Of a stretch of DNA of 64,000 bases, positions 25,455 through 38,330 are shown piece by piece. Positions within the stretch are counted from its first letter, which is position 1; the number at the start of each line of letters is the position of its first letter. Both the position numbers and the translations under genes were made by a program. Below the pieces are notes generated by a model. It saw only the letters and a list, made by a program, of their open reading frames with translations, did not search any database and was not told the DNA's origin. The stretch spans positions 2,006,501 to 2,070,500 of the forward strand of contig WPIO01000008.1 in assembly GCA_009760855.2 (NCBI GenBank). The letters are read 5' to 3'. The DNA comes from Cristatella mucedo. Lineage: Eukaryota > Bryozoa > Phylactolaemata > Cristatellidae.

Positions 25455-25545
25455 CAACAGCAGCAGCAGCACTAAGCAGCTGCTGCTGCTGCCACCTGAT
25501 GCAGCAGCAGCAGCAGCAGCAAGCAGCAGCTGAGGGCAGCAGTAG
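25455..25545. repeat. CAG/CTG trinucleotide cluster
   Basis: CAG runs flank a CTG run, so the strand can fold back on itself. Confidence 0.9.
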
Positions 25546-25817
25546 CAGCCACCCATCGCGCCAGTTCACCAGTGCTCTACTGCTCATCAGCAGCCAGCTG
25601 CCTAATTGCTAGCCCAGTACGAGAGAAGGGCAGGGAACAGGCAGGGGAGGGTATGCCTGAAGGCCTGCAGGCCGGTCGACTCCTGGGCACTCCGGCTTGA
25701 CTGGAAACGCTCGAATGAGAGAGAGTGAGAGTGAGACGGAGTGAGAGAGGGAGTGGGAGAGGGAGAGAGACAGAGACAGAGAGAGTAGCAGGCCAATCGT
25801 GGCGCCTATAGTTCATC
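25546..25817. other. GA-rich region, no gene
   Basis: Imperfect GAGA near 25715-25790. Confidence 0.4.
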
Positions 25818-26364
25818 ACGACACCTGCACTGGCTACCAGTCAAGCAACGGATCGACTTCAAGGTTTTGTCGCTCACTTTTAGGTCACTTCATTCTTTGG
25901 CTCCAGCCTATCTCTCAGATCTGCTCCACCACCAGGCCAAGCATCGTACCAACCACTTTTCGGAATCCAACAGTTTACCAATACCTCGGACAAACCTCAA
26001 ATCCTTCGGAGACCGTGCATTTAGTTCGTATGCTCCCAAAGCCTGGAACTCACTCCCGACTTGCATCACGACATGACCTGACTTGACCACATTTAAAAAC
26101 ACCTATTTAAAACAGCATTTAGTGGGTCCCTGTGATTCGTCCTTCATGTGCTTATGAGTGCTGACACTGTTGCATGCTGCCACTAACCATATTTGCATGC
26201 TGACCCTGTGCATGTCACCCTTAACCGTGTTATACGTGCTGTTTATAAAGCATGATATTACTCACCATTCAATCGCGTTTCCCTCTGCCGCAAATGTAAA
26301 GCGTCTAGAAAGAGATTGAGTTCTCTGAGGGCACTTTATCAAGTGCATCATTATTATTATTACG
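25818..26364 (+). mobile_element. LINE family A, 5'-truncated
   Basis: Encodes S-L-A-P-A-Y-L-S-D-L-L and A-P-K-A-W-N-S-L-P-T-C-I, then 3' UTR and ATT tail. Close to the copies at 12068, 15060 and 39010. Confidence 0.85.
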
Positions 26365-27885
26365 ACCATGCCACACCAACCCGGCTAGGTGGAGCACTCA
26401 CAGCCGTGGTGAGCACCAACATCAGAGGAGCATTCACAGGCACAGAGGGGGGGCGACCTGCTCCGACAAATATCCGGCACTAGTTGCATGCTAGTCAGGG
26501 CCAGACTAACTACAAGCTGCATGCCTCTGGCTGCCTCCTCCGGATTCTTATATCCGGCTCGACCCCGAGTCGACTATTGTATACGAATACCTTTCGATAC
26601 CGAGCGTTTGCCATACGAGCGTTTGCCATACGAGCGTTTGCCACAGTAGGAGCAGGCCAGCAGTAGGCAGCAGTAGGAGCAGCTATGGTCGATTACAGAG
26701 CAAGAAAAAGCTACCAAGGGTCACTGGGTCTAATCCTGGGGGGGTGGGGGGGTGGGTGGGGGAGGCAGCAGGTCACCTGCACTTTAGTGCCTCTGCAAGG
26801 CCCGAAGCTGCAACAGCAAGCTTTCTTTCACTGACACCTGGGGCCGGCTGCAGCAACTTCCGTGGAGAAGGAACAGGACCTGGGAGCTGGGAAAAGGCAG
26901 GCATCGAGTGAACGGCAGCCTCACGCCGGCGTGAGAAGACGGGAGGCCACTGCTCGGATGTCCATCCTCCACTACGTGGACTGAGGGCTGAGGTTGTCGA
27001 CTAGGTGACCGACTACTACGAAAGGCAGACAGAGAGGAGCCCGAGGAATAAGCGAGTTCCCGAGCTTTGCCAATCTGAAGGTGCTGACCAATCTGTACCA
27101 ATGGCCAAGATCAAGCGTACCGGGAAATGCACCGAAGGGCTACTGGCTTTCCGTGGTGAGAGCTAGAAAACGTTTCAGGTGATTCACCGGCTTGGTCCTC
27201 GTGGCTGAGCGAAGTTACTGACAGAGATAAATTACATTGTGGCTTGTAGTAGTGCCACGAGCCCCGTGTCTGCATTGAGCACCTGTAACCAATATACTCG
27301 AGAAGCGCAACAGGAAACCCCCTACCCCACGTTTCTTCTGTTCCTAGCCAACTTCACTAACGACTGCCCAACCTCCTCCTTTCCCAGCTGGTTAACGGCT
27401 GTCTATCGAGTGCCTCCTTCATTCAGCACTCAGCCGAGGCACTCGACTCAAACGCGTCCGTCCGCTTGCATGCCCGCCGCCCACCAACGAGTTCTACTCG
27501 ACTTTTCTTGAGCCTTGGCCCTCCTTCGTATAGGCGCAGTTGCACACTGTCGCAAAGGCAAGCCAGCAAGGTGGCAGCTTTCTTTTTCTTGCTACTGCGC
27601 CTCGTTCTGTGGGCAGGCGCATCGATGCACCATCGCCGCTCGCTCGATGGCACATCGAGCAGAGCAAACCTCTCTGCTGCACTCTTGTGCCATTCACACG
27701 ATTTCCGCCACGATCCGTAAGAAGGCCGGCTAGCATGCGCCTTCGGGGCAATGAAACCCACTGGGCTACTCACTTGCTGGCAATGTCGGGCAGCCCTAAG
27801 GCAAAAGGTCCGAACAGCGAGCTGCACACACATCCTGCACACCACCCGCCAAGCAGCTAACAGTCGGCTCTAAAAAAAATAACAT
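26365..27885. other. No gene recognised; small repeats
   Basis: Contains a 15-bp repeat, three copies (26601-26645), a G-rich tract (26738-26763) and a LINE B tail remnant (about 27205-27240). Confidence 0.4.
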
Positions 27886-28050
27886 AAGCTATAAGCTGAT
27901 TTAACAGCTAGTGGCAGACAACCTTTAACGGCTATCACTGCTGCTTCCAGTTGGCAATAAAAGATCGCCTACTGCAGGATTCGAACTCGCGACCTCGGTC
28001 GTGAAGAGCGAGCACCCCATCTCCTGGGATATCACGGCCCAAGGCATGCA
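27886..28050 (-). mobile_element. SINE type 1
   Basis: AGCTGATTTAACAGC, the body and GGATTCGAACTCGCGACCTC in + orientation. Confidence 0.8.
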
Positions 28051-28383
28051 TGCCCAACCAGGAACCCTTGCTTGCATTTGCAGCAAAACCACTCTTTCTG
28101 TGCGTGTGAGTGGGCCGTAGGCAACTTTTCCTCATGTAAGTACAGGTGCAGCTCTCTCTCTCTGACCTCTGAAAATGAGACAGCTAACCTAACCATGCAC
28201 CCCTAACCATGCACCCCAAAGGCTGCGAACTGCATCGACAGTTTCAAGCAGGCGCCGTCAGGCTGACTTTGAGGCAACACAACTGCTGCTACACGAATGG
28301 CCAATGGCGAATGTGTGCAAAGGAAAAAGGAACACGATGGACATATCAGTCCAGTTCAGCTACGTTTACCTGCGTGCCAGCAC

Positions 28384-28500
<117 letters not shown>

Positions 28501-28504
28501 ACAT

Positions 28505-29840
28505 GCACATGGGGCTGTAGGAGTGCATAATTAAATGCCTATGAAATGCACACACAGCCAACCTGTGCATGGCTTTGTAAGGCACCAACAGCTCCATTGT
28601 GAACTGACGATAGAGCAAAAAACCATCCAAAATCTCGGCTTGCAACCAAGCACACTTTTTCGAACCTGTCGTTGCCACTGTTTTAACTATGCTTAACTTG
28701 TCACAACCTTTTTGTGAGTCTCTTGCACACTTAGCACGACAGGCTAGCAAGACCTGGCTCTTAGTGACAGGTGGAGAGCAGGTGGCATCACCATTTCACA
28801 GGAAAGGGAATGAGATCTGAGCAAATCACAGATCTGTGCACAATCGAGTGCACGGTGTGTCTCTTGGTCAAACCGTAGACTAGCCGTCTAGCCGTAGGGG
28901 GAGAGAATGAGGGAGGGAGGGAGAGGACTCTTGGCTCGGTCAACGAACCCTTGACTTGGGGAGGAGAAGGATTAGGACACGGAAGGAGGGAGGTAGCGGC
29001 CAGGGGGACTAGTGCCAACGGTAATTCTGTAAGTTGGGGGACCGAAGCAGCGTGCAGGACAGCAACAAGACAAGCATCGAGGCAATCGGAAGCAACAGCA
29101 CAGCAACAGCCGTAGAACTCGTGGCGCCTGCGTGCAGCAGCAGCAGAGCTGCTCTCCCTGGCAGCTCAGCTCCTCGAAAGGGGGGAGGCTACTGCGACAG
29201 CAACGAAACCAGTGCGACTTGAATGGACAACAGCTCCATTCCGTCCGGCTAGCTGCAGCTGCACCACAGCAGGCGGCAGTACAAGGGGCCCACCTTTGGC
29301 ACGAGGACGGTAGCGGCCAGGGTCACTGGCCGCTACCGTCCAAATAGAATGCGACTGCACACGGCACAGGTGGACAGCGAAAACGGGCGCTTTCAGCGAA
29401 ATCGGCAACGCCCGTCGCAGAAGCTGCCGCTGACGGGCTCGCTCTCTGGCAACGCAGCCGGAAACAACGAGCCCGGGAACAACGTGGGATCCACGGAGCA
29501 CAGCTACGAGCATACGCACGACAGCCTCGCGGTCAGTTGGAAGCAGCGGTGCAGCTCAACTGCGGCGGCAGGCGGCTGCTAGCCGGCAGGAAACTGTCGG
29601 AAACCAGCTACGCGCACCGCAGCCGCTAAACGATTGGGGGGCCACTAGGCTGGTAAAGAACGGCTAGCGAAGGCCGTGGACGCAGCCGCCGCCGCGCACA
29701 CACTTACCTATCCAGCGGCATTCTGCCGCCTGCTTTTTATCAGTCAGCGTTCAGCTGAAACATCGGCCGCCTAATGGGATCCTACCATTAACGAGTAGGC
29801 TGCACATCGGTGCCGGCCAGCCAACAGCCCGACGGAGCAG
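28505..29840. other. No gene recognised
   Basis: Becomes GC-rich after 29 kb. A perfect 16-bp hairpin lies at 29305-29341. Confidence 0.35.
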
Positions 29841-30125
29841 CGTAGCTACAGACAAGAGACTGCACTAATAAAGCGACGGAAGTCGCCGGGGACGGACGGC
29901 GGCGGCCAAGAACGATATAAAGGTTCCTGCTGGCGCTAATGGCGTCAGACAAAGTCTGCCGCGATCTGAATTCTGACTAACCTGATGAGGAAGGTTGAAT
30001 GACGAGTTCCACTTGGGATGAACGCGTACCTCACGTAAAGCTGTTACTGTTACCCGATGCACCGCGGAACAGGAGCGGATATCTAGAACACGATTTCCTG
30101 CGCCCGTCGGAACCCGTTACCTTGT
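29841..30125 (+). repeat. Direct repeat, left copy (LTR-like)
   Basis: Matches 31111-31390 over its length with moderate divergence. Shared blocks include AATAAAGC, AAAGTCTGC and ACGATTTCCTGCGCC. Confidence 0.65.
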
Positions 30126-31110
30126 ACCGTCCCAAAGATTGCGCCTGGGTATACAGAAAATATAATAAATTAAAATATTGTTATTGACTTTCTTTCGCTA
30201 AATTAATGCCCCTTTGCAATAAAACTCGCAACCTTCTCCAGGCGAACCCCCGGGCCCCCCGACCCGGATGCAGATTCGAGCTCGGGCGCCCCGCCGCGCT
30301 GCTGTTACGTTTACGTGCTGTCCTTTCACCTCGTATCGGCCCCCTCGCACGTGACGCCGTCCAGATCGCCGCCGGGCACGGCCGTTGCTAGTGGTACCGT
30401 TTGGCGACGAACCGCCGAAGAGCTACCTGCCGTGGTGCGGGCGGCTCAGCGGCGACGCCGCGGGGCCGCCCGTCCCGCGAACCCTGCCGGCTCGTCGGCG
30501 GCGCGCGAAACCCTCCTCGCGCCGCTCAGCTCACACCCGCCGCGCCAGATAAGCGGCGCTCCGTGACTTTTGCGAGCGGTCGCCCCACGAGCGGTAGCCG
30601 CGCGCAAAGCGAATGGGAGCCGAAGCGTCTGTGCAGCAGCAGCGGCGTCTGTGCAGGGCGTCTGTGCAGCAGCAGCGCTCCTCCAGAGCAGCGTGCGGGG
30701 CGCGCGCATCGACCCCCCCCCCCCCGCTACGAGCATCGACCAGTGCAGCCAGCGTCCGTGCCGCGCCGCGCCGTCAGTGCGTGTCGCTGTCTGCGCTGGG
30801 AGCGCGCATGCACGCCGCCTGGTGCGGCCGCGCCTCTTGGCGCACGAAAAGCCGGCGCGAAGCGCTGAAGGATTGTCTCGCACGCGCGAGCAACGCCGAC
30901 CCGTGTCCCGTTTTCGACCAGCAGACAGACCCGCCGCAGAACGTTTGAATCTGCCCGTAACCCTGGCACCGCCGCCATCTTCTCTGTACAAAAGCGCGAG
31001 TAATTGGGCTGCTCCTTCGCACCTCCAGCTGCTAGCCGTTAGATCTTGTAGCTCTTTCGTTTACCATGCCCGCCCGCCCGCCCCCCCCCTCGATCGTAGT
31101 CTGAGCGTGC
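30126..31110. other. GC-rich interval between direct repeats
   Basis: Very CpG-rich. Long frames on both strands (155, 211 and 181 residues) overlap each other and are low complexity, so I do not call them genes. Repeats of GTCTGTGCAGCAGCAG occur near 30628-30680. Confidence 0.4.
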
Positions 31111-31390
31111 CTAGCTACGGTCAAGAGACCGCGCGAATAAAGCAGCGCGAGTCGCTGGAATTGGAAGGCAGCAGCCATGAAGAAAAGGTTCCGCGCCGGC
31201 GTTAGCAGCAATTGACGAAAGTCTGCTGCGATCCCGAGTCCAAATAACCCATCGAGGAAGGTGGATTCATGAGTTCCGCTCGGGCTAAGTGCGTGCAGTA
31301 ACGTAAAACTGTTAACCGGTGCGCCTCAGAAAGTGACTGGATGTCTGGAACACGATTTCCTGCGCCTGGCAGAGCCCGTTATTTGCACTC
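31111..31390 (+). repeat. Direct repeat, right copy (LTR-like)
   Basis: Partner of 29841-30125; has AATAAAGC at the same relative place. Confidence 0.65.
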
Positions 31391-32129
31391 AGCCCGGTTT
31401 CCGCCTGCAATCGGCCGTACTATAGCGTCGATAGCCCGGTACTCACTTCCGCCATTTGTCACAGCCTGTATTTAATTTGCATAATATTCATCTCAGCTAA
31501 AGACCCATCTGCTCGCCCAGCGACGCTCTGCGACGCCCTGGACCAGCCTTTTTCGTTCCTGCGAGCCTTTGCTCGCTCACCTGCACACGATTTAGTGTGT
31601 GCTACTAACCAGGGCTCCTACGGCTCCAGTGGTTCCATGAGTTCTTCTCGTGCGCATTCGCTGGTCCAAGCGAGATACTTGTGCGTTTATGCATGTTTGT
31701 CACGATATGTCATTATAATTGGTCATTGTTTCCTAGAGTTGAAAAGAGCCTGCACAGTGATTTGGTTATCGTATTACTACCCAAAATTGAAGGGAGAAAT
31801 TAGTCTTTGAAGTTCTCAGGATATTTAGAAGCGAATAGTTCTTTGAAGCTACTTGGACAGGCATGGCATTGGCTTTCATATTGTTTGATGTTCGGGACCA
31901 GATTCACAATTGAGCTTTTTTCAAAGAGAAGTGCTTAGACTGTGACTACGCAGTAAAGCTGCAGTTACACGATCAATCATTGTATGACCATCTCTCTGCC
32001 CATTATCCGAGTATTATCCAATTTCTTTGGTCATATAAGATTATCAAAGAAATTTAACTTTGATTGTCAAATAACATCACGAACGTAATAGTAAGCTGGG
32101 CGGCGAGTTGGTCGTAAGAAGTTGGACTG
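31391..32129. other. No gene recognised
   Basis: AT-rich; nothing found. Confidence 0.35.
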
Positions 32130-32262
32130 TCTAAATGTCTGTTGGCTACCGAATGCGTACCGAAAGCCGCTTAGGCTGTGAGTGCGCTATACAAAGCTCT
32201 CCTGCGTAACACCCACATGGTCAATATGACTTTGTGGAGTTACTGACGGAGATACACATACT
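32130..32262 (+). mobile_element. LINE family B, 3' end only
   Basis: GGCTACCGAATGCGTACCG to GAGATACACAT, close to the 10830 copy. Confidence 0.8.
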
Positions 32263-32946
32263 CCAAGCTTAAAACCGGATCGGCCGATCCGTTGGTTGGC
32301 GATCATGCGGCTGATTCAGGCCGTTCGTGCGGGCGCGTAAAGGCCATTCATGCACGGGTGTGCGTAGGCAGCGCACCGTCTGACGCCGTTTCGCTTCTAC
32401 TGACTGCTAAAGACGGAACTGAGACACTTGCGCGGTGCTACGGTTGCGGAAATGGCGGAACGCCGGCTTTTTAGGAGCCTCTTTCAGGCGTACGCCGCCT
32501 CCATCTTGCCAACGCGGTTCGCCAATGTAGGAATATTCTGGCTCCGGCCTCATTCGAACCCGCGCTACAGATAACAGCCCTTTTTGGATAAATGTTCCTA
32601 TCTCACGCCCCCACTCCCTTTAAGATCCTCCACCTAAATGTAAGCAATGCGAGGCACGGCGCGTCCTTGATTGTAATAGCTATAAGAATAATGACATTGG
32701 TATAATGGCCACCTGATTTGTTCGCACCGCCTGGCTTTCCCCCTGCGACGCACTGAACCTGAGGTTTTTGTTCCCGTGCGTGTTTTTGTGCTTGCCCGTG
32801 CTGCACGATTCGGCCACTGCCCGTTACTAACCAGTGATCCACTTAGCAACGGCCCTCAGTGTCTCCTCGTGCGGTTGTGCATGCTCGTTGTGCTTGCTTG
32901 TATAAGCACGCACAACCGCACGTTATTCTCCTGTTTGCACGTCGAA
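32263..32946. other. No gene recognised
   Basis: Short frames only. Confidence 0.35.
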
Positions 32947-33084
32947 GTATGCTATATTGCACGTCATTAACTTTCGGTCGTTCCTTGTTTTGTTGCTTCG
33001 AGTAGTAAAGAATGCGGATTCTTTACTGCTCGAAGCAACAAAACAAGGAACGACCGAAAGTTAATGACGTGCAATATAGCATAC
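32947..33084. repeat. 67-bp inverted repeat, 4-nt loop
   Basis: Arms 32947-33013 and 33018-33084 pair at 66 of 67 positions. The single exception (33003 with 33028) would be a U-G wobble in RNA. Loop GCGG. Confidence 0.95.
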
Positions 33085-33299
33085 CTTCTCTCGGGAGAGA
33101 CAAAGGAGAGACCTCTCGCCCGAGAAGAGACCAATTAGTATCGTGCACAAGGAAGTACCACCGACAGTATACAGCAAGCAAATTTTTCGAAAAGGAAGCA
33201 CAAATGAGAGGATGTGATGAGTTAGCTCCGTAGAAATTAAGTGCCTGGTTTGTTACTTGAAATCTACGGACTAAAAACGGTCGACCTAACCAGCGGCTC

Positions 33300-33497
33300 A
33301 TTGGTGCCACCAACCATACTTGCATGCAGACCCTGTGAATTTAACCCTTAACCATGTTATTCTTATTGTTTATTGAGCATGCTACCACTAACCATTCGAT
33401 TGTGCTTCCTTTGCAGCAAATGTAAAGTGCCTAGAAAGAGATTGAGTTCTCTGACGGTGCTATATCAAGTGTTTTACTATTATTATTATAATTATAT
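33300..33497 (+). mobile_element. LINE family A, 3' end
   Basis: Family A 3' UTR and ATT tail, leading into the CT array. Confidence 0.8.
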
Positions 33498-33514
33498 CTG
33501 TCTCTCTCTTTCTG

Positions 33515-33582
<68 letters not shown>

Positions 33583-33836
33583 GTCTCTGTATGCCTTTGT
33601 GTGTGTCTCTCTCTGTCTCTCTATGGTTCTCTGTGTCTCTCTGTCTCTCTATGTTTTTCTATGTCTCAGTCTCTTTCTGTCCCTCTTATCTTATCTGTCT
33701 GTCCCTCCATCTGTCCCTCCATCTGTCCCTCTATCTGCCTGTCTCCCTCCCTCCCTCCCTCTCTCTCTCTCTCTCCCCATCTCTCATCTCTCTTTTTCTC
33801 TCTCTCTCCATCTCTTTCTCTCTCCATCTGTCCCTC

Positions 33837-33914
<78 letters not shown>

Positions 33915-33918
33915 CTCC
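33498..33918. repeat. Long CT-rich microsatellite, about 420 bp
   Basis: Two pure CT tracts flank a mixed CTGTCTCC and CCCTCCATCTGT section. Confidence 0.97.
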
Positions 33919-35794
33919 CCCCCCATGCTGGCTGCTATATGGCAGCAGCTAGTCCACCTGCCACAGCTTCCCTCTGCTAATTACGCCGCCGGTAAAAGGA
34001 CGAGGTAACCGTAAGCCGAGTAGCTATCCAGTGGTGCTGCACTTACCGCGAACTGGGCGGCCGCTCACAAGCTTGGCGCGCCGCCGTCGTACTTTTTTGG
34101 AGCAGGAAGCGAGAGAGCGAGAAGAGAGAAGGCGAAGGGACGCTCGAGCTCGCGCCAGAGCGTGAGCTCGAGCGGAGTGGAAAGTAAGGTTGGACCAATA
34201 AGTAGGAGAAAGTTCAAGATGCCGCTCGAGTTCAGTTTCACGCGATGCCTTTGCAAAAGTATGCTAAAACAAAACAAAAACCGAGGGGCAGACAAATCTT
34301 GCCTTGCACCGAATTCCGCATTGCCTAGCGATACGCTGGAGCCCGTTGCTTAGGTAACAAAGCACAATCGGTCTGCAACGGTCCCGGCGCCGGTCCCCGG
34401 TCGCGCGGTCATCATCTGGAGTTGCACGTCATCCGGGCAGCAGGCTCCCGCCAGAGACGGACCGGTGCGCACGGAGAAAACCTCTCGAGACGCCACTACG
34501 CAATTACGCAGTGCCTCCACCTAGGAATTCTTGAGCTCCTGACCTTCGGTAGGCGAAGTTCGCCTGCGCACGTAGGCGAGGACCTGCGGAACGCTAAGCT
34601 TCTGAACCCGGCACTTCAGACGCTGCTCTATGCTGGCTCTTTCGCAACGGCGACCGGGGCAGGGCACCAGTGCTCCGCGCCCACGCATCGCCGGGACCGC
34701 AGCCAGCGATGTGCCGATGACCCCGGGCTCGGTGCAAGCGCACTCGAGCGCGTGGGTACCGTAACCCTTCTAAGACAACCTGCAGCAACGCGTAAAGCAA
34801 TCGCTGGTGGCTTTCCCGTTGACGCAGCCGCCTAAGCGCCCGTGCTACCAGGAGCGCAAAGGCGCGCAGCAGCGGCCGAGACGCCAGCGCCGAATCTCGT
34901 CGGCTGGCCGCCCGGCGTCGCCGCCCGGCCAGCCGTAGATCCGAAAGCCGACCGCCGGCGGCTCGGAGCGCCGGCGACCAGCCGCCACTGACGAACGCTC
35001 GTTCTGCGGCGCTGATGCCGCCTGGGCGACGCCTACAGAGCCGCAAGGCGACCGCATGTCGCGTAACCGTCGCGTCAGACCGGTGGGATATTGGATAACT
35101 ACCCTCCACTTGCCAACTAGGTCCGACTGCAGTTTGTGGCAGTTATGGTTTCGAGCTACCGTTAAAAAAAAGTATCAGTGAAAGTAAATGGCCCATAATG
35201 GTGAGGACTAATCGTATTCTCTCTCTACAGTTTCGCTGCTGCACCCAGGGTGGCAGGCATGCTGTCGTGAGGGGAATTTCGTTGCTAGGGCATTTCGTTG
35301 CTAGAAGCGGCTCGGAAGCCGTTCCCCGCGGGTGGCATAGAGGTTCGCTCGTTCAGCTGCGAGTGCGACCGTACACGCGGAAGTACAGTACACGCGGAAG
35401 TTCACCTCGGCGCCAACTTCCGCTCTCGGCTAGAGCCGATGGAGGCGGCGCCAAGGAAAAGCAAACGGAGCTGCGGGCAACAGGGGACACGGTGCATGTG
35501 TGTGGGGGGGGGGCGAGCGGGCGGCGCCGGTGAAGGACGGAGGTAAGGCGCGATCGACTGGCTGCCAAGCAAGCGCGCATCCGACATTCCGACGTGCGAC
35601 CTATCAAGGTGTCGTTTCCAGGACACCGCACAGATATATATATATATACTCCGAGCTTCATTCGCACTGTGTGAGTATTCGGAGATTGATGAGAGGAGGA
35701 CGTATAACCGGGACCGACGGGGGGGGCAGCTATCGCGGAAGCCGTGCGGCTCGTTGCCGGCCGCCGCGGCGAGCTTCTCGGCGGGTTCAACGAA
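33919..35794. other. GC-rich region, no gene recognised
   Basis: Frames of 137 (+) and 171 (-) residues overlap and lack motifs. A donor-like GAG|GTAAGG at 35541, after a short frame starting at ATG 35440, may be a first exon, but nothing confirms it. Confidence 0.3.
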
Positions 35795-38330
35795 TTACAG
35801 CAATCCACTCTAACTAGGCCAGCAACGACCAGACTTAAGCGCTGCCGAGCTCAAATGTTGCGCTGATATTGTAATGCACGTTCGAATTTATCTGTCCACC
35901 AAATTTCATGTCGCTGCACGCACGCAAACTTAGGCAAATGAGCTTTGACGCCGGACGCCAACACCGCTACCCATTTTAGTTCCCGTCAAATCCACCACAA
36001 ATCAGCTGCACACAGCTCCAAAAATTTTGGAATATAAAGCTACGTTACACATAGAATGTACCCAGAAAATTTCGTGGAATTCCGCTCACGCGTTCTCACG
36101 AAGTCCACTGAAATAACATTGGAATGGCCCAGGCCAATACACCGCAATCCACTGCATTCCACCATGCAACGAAAGAAATCCCGGTCTAAAAGCTCCTTTT
36201 ATGATTACATATGACAGCAAACCCTGCGACAATTGCATTAAAAAAAATTCACTTGCATTGGCACGGCCGTTCTCGTGCAATGCACTGCAATCGACTGCAG
36301 TAGCCCGGGCCAACACCGCAATCCACCGAATTCACCGCATAAAAAAAAATCGAAATACATTTCTGCGAGCTCCAGTTTTTATTGCATATTAAAGTGCACT
36401 GTGCTGTGTGCACATCCGCATACAATTTAAAAACAATTGTGCAACGTCGCACTGCGGCAATGGGCGGCAATCGCCTGGAATGACCTGGAAAACCAGCACA
36501 ATCCACTCTATTCCACTGCAAATCGTCCTCAAATCGCCATCGCGAAGCTCTAATTGACATTGCATATAGGACTAGACTCAGTTCAAAGTGCATCCACAGA
36601 ATTTCGCTCTATTATGCACTCGCATTCTCATTCAATGAATTGCAATCGACTGCAACTACCCGGTCCCAGACGGCAATGAACCGCAACCCACCAAAAAACG
36701 ACCAGAATACGAACACTTTAAGCTCTAATAGTGACGGCACGTTGCTCTAATTTTTGCTGATGTGTAATCCCACAATGTGACTACAATCGCCTCGGTCATT
36801 CGGCACCAATGCCCTGCAATAGACTGCAATGGCCCGGGCCAATACTTATTTTTACAGCAATCTGATGCAAAATGCCCTGAAATCGGTTTCGCAATGGTTC
36901 AATGTTTAATGCACGTTACAAGACATACTGGTTAAAGTCAATCACATCATTTTAGGCAATTGCGCTAGTTCAATCTCGGGCAATGCATGGCAATCTACGG
37001 CTCGGCTCGAAGCAGCAATACACTACAATCCGTGGCAAGTTAACACTAAATTGACTGCAAGAAGTCCCGATTGTCATCGCATTTCACATTTCTGTGTGCT
37101 AAAAGTGACATCGTAGGACTTTCAAGCTATTTTGCACGTTAATTGTCAACAAAGCACGGCAATCGACAGCAATGGCAGGGACCAATACCGAAATCCGTGG
37201 CAAATCGACGAGAAATCGGATGCACCAAGCTCCAATTCTCATTCTACGTAACATCTCACTGCATGCACACATACTTTCAACCAGCTCTGACCGTAAATCT
37301 TGGGCAATGCATGGCAATCGACAGCAATGGCACGGGCAAATACGGCAATCTATTGTGGTCCATCGAAAATCACTGAAATTTGACTGGGCCAAGATCAAAT
37401 ATATCTTATCTGTCGCAGCCCACTGTGTTGAAGGTGCAATAAAATTCTTTCAACCAATCACGCACGTACAATCGCCAGCAATGAACGGCAATCGACAGCA
37501 ATGTCCTGGGCCAATACCCCAATTCCCGGCAAATTGAAGAGAAATTGGTAACGCGAAGCCTCAATTGTCATTACATATAACATTCCGCTGCGTCCAAAGT
37601 AAAACCGTGGGATTTTCAAGATGCTTTGTTTGTTAACTGTAAGCAATGCACGGCAATCAAAAGCAATACTAGGGGCCGATAGCGAAATCCGTGCAAAATT
37701 GACAAGATTGGCAGCAATAAACTGCCACTCTTATTTCACGTAAGAATTACCTGTGTTCGCGAATAGTTTTCACCCATGGTGCGTGCTCAATCGACGGAAA
37801 CCCACGGCAATTGATGGCAATGGCCCGGGAAACACGCCAATCCATAACAGACAAATGGACCGACAGTTGCTGAGAGATCTCCAACTTTTCTTGCGTATTG
37901 CACTACACTGCATTAAATTGCAGCCACATCCTTTTAAACAATTGACAATGGCACAATAGAGGGCAATGTACGGCAATCGACCTCAATGGCCCGGTCTCTG
38001 CAACAATCTGGTTCAAATTTGCTGGAAATTGGCTGCTTGAATTTGTAGTTATCCTACCACATAATGCCCACTGTGGGCGCACACGCTGTCCTTTTTCGCG
38101 TTCAATCTTGGACAATCCGTGGCAATCGACGGCAATTGCCCGAGACAATGCAGCAATCTATGATTGTCTGTTACATTTACAAACAAAGCTGGTGGGAGAA
38201 GATCAAATTTTTCTTGCGTAACAGTGTGCTGTATTAAAAGTGTAACCGCATCCTATCAACCAACCTTGAACGTACACGTGAGGGCAATGCGCAGCAATCG
38301 ACGGCAACGGCCTGGGAAATTACGGAATCC
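35795..38330 (+). repeat. Satellite-like tandem array, period about 170 bp, about 14 units
   Basis: A core of GGCAATCGACNGCAAT, a palindrome GGCCCGGGCC and CAATACCGCAATCC recurs near 36114, 36291, 36471, 36646, 36821, 36995, 37163, 37319, 37492, 37658, 37812, 37978, 38126 and 38299. Spacings run from 148 to 180 bp, mean about 168. Between cores the sequence is more diverged and AT-richer. There is no coding signal. Confidence 0.85.

Noticed and set aside
30570-31205. 211-residue frame in GC-rich DNA
   Set aside because: Overlaps equally long frames on both strands, has no domain and crosses a repeat boundary at 31111.
33373-34008. 211-residue frame in the CT array
   Set aside because: Ser/Leu low complexity produced by CT repeats.
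34594-35109. 171-residue - strand frame
   Set aside because: Arg/Ala-rich from GC content; the opposite strand is open as well and no motif is present.
35795-38330. CRISPR-like array
   Set aside because: Units are about 170 bp, degenerate throughout and lie in animal DNA; there are no short identical repeats with unique spacers.
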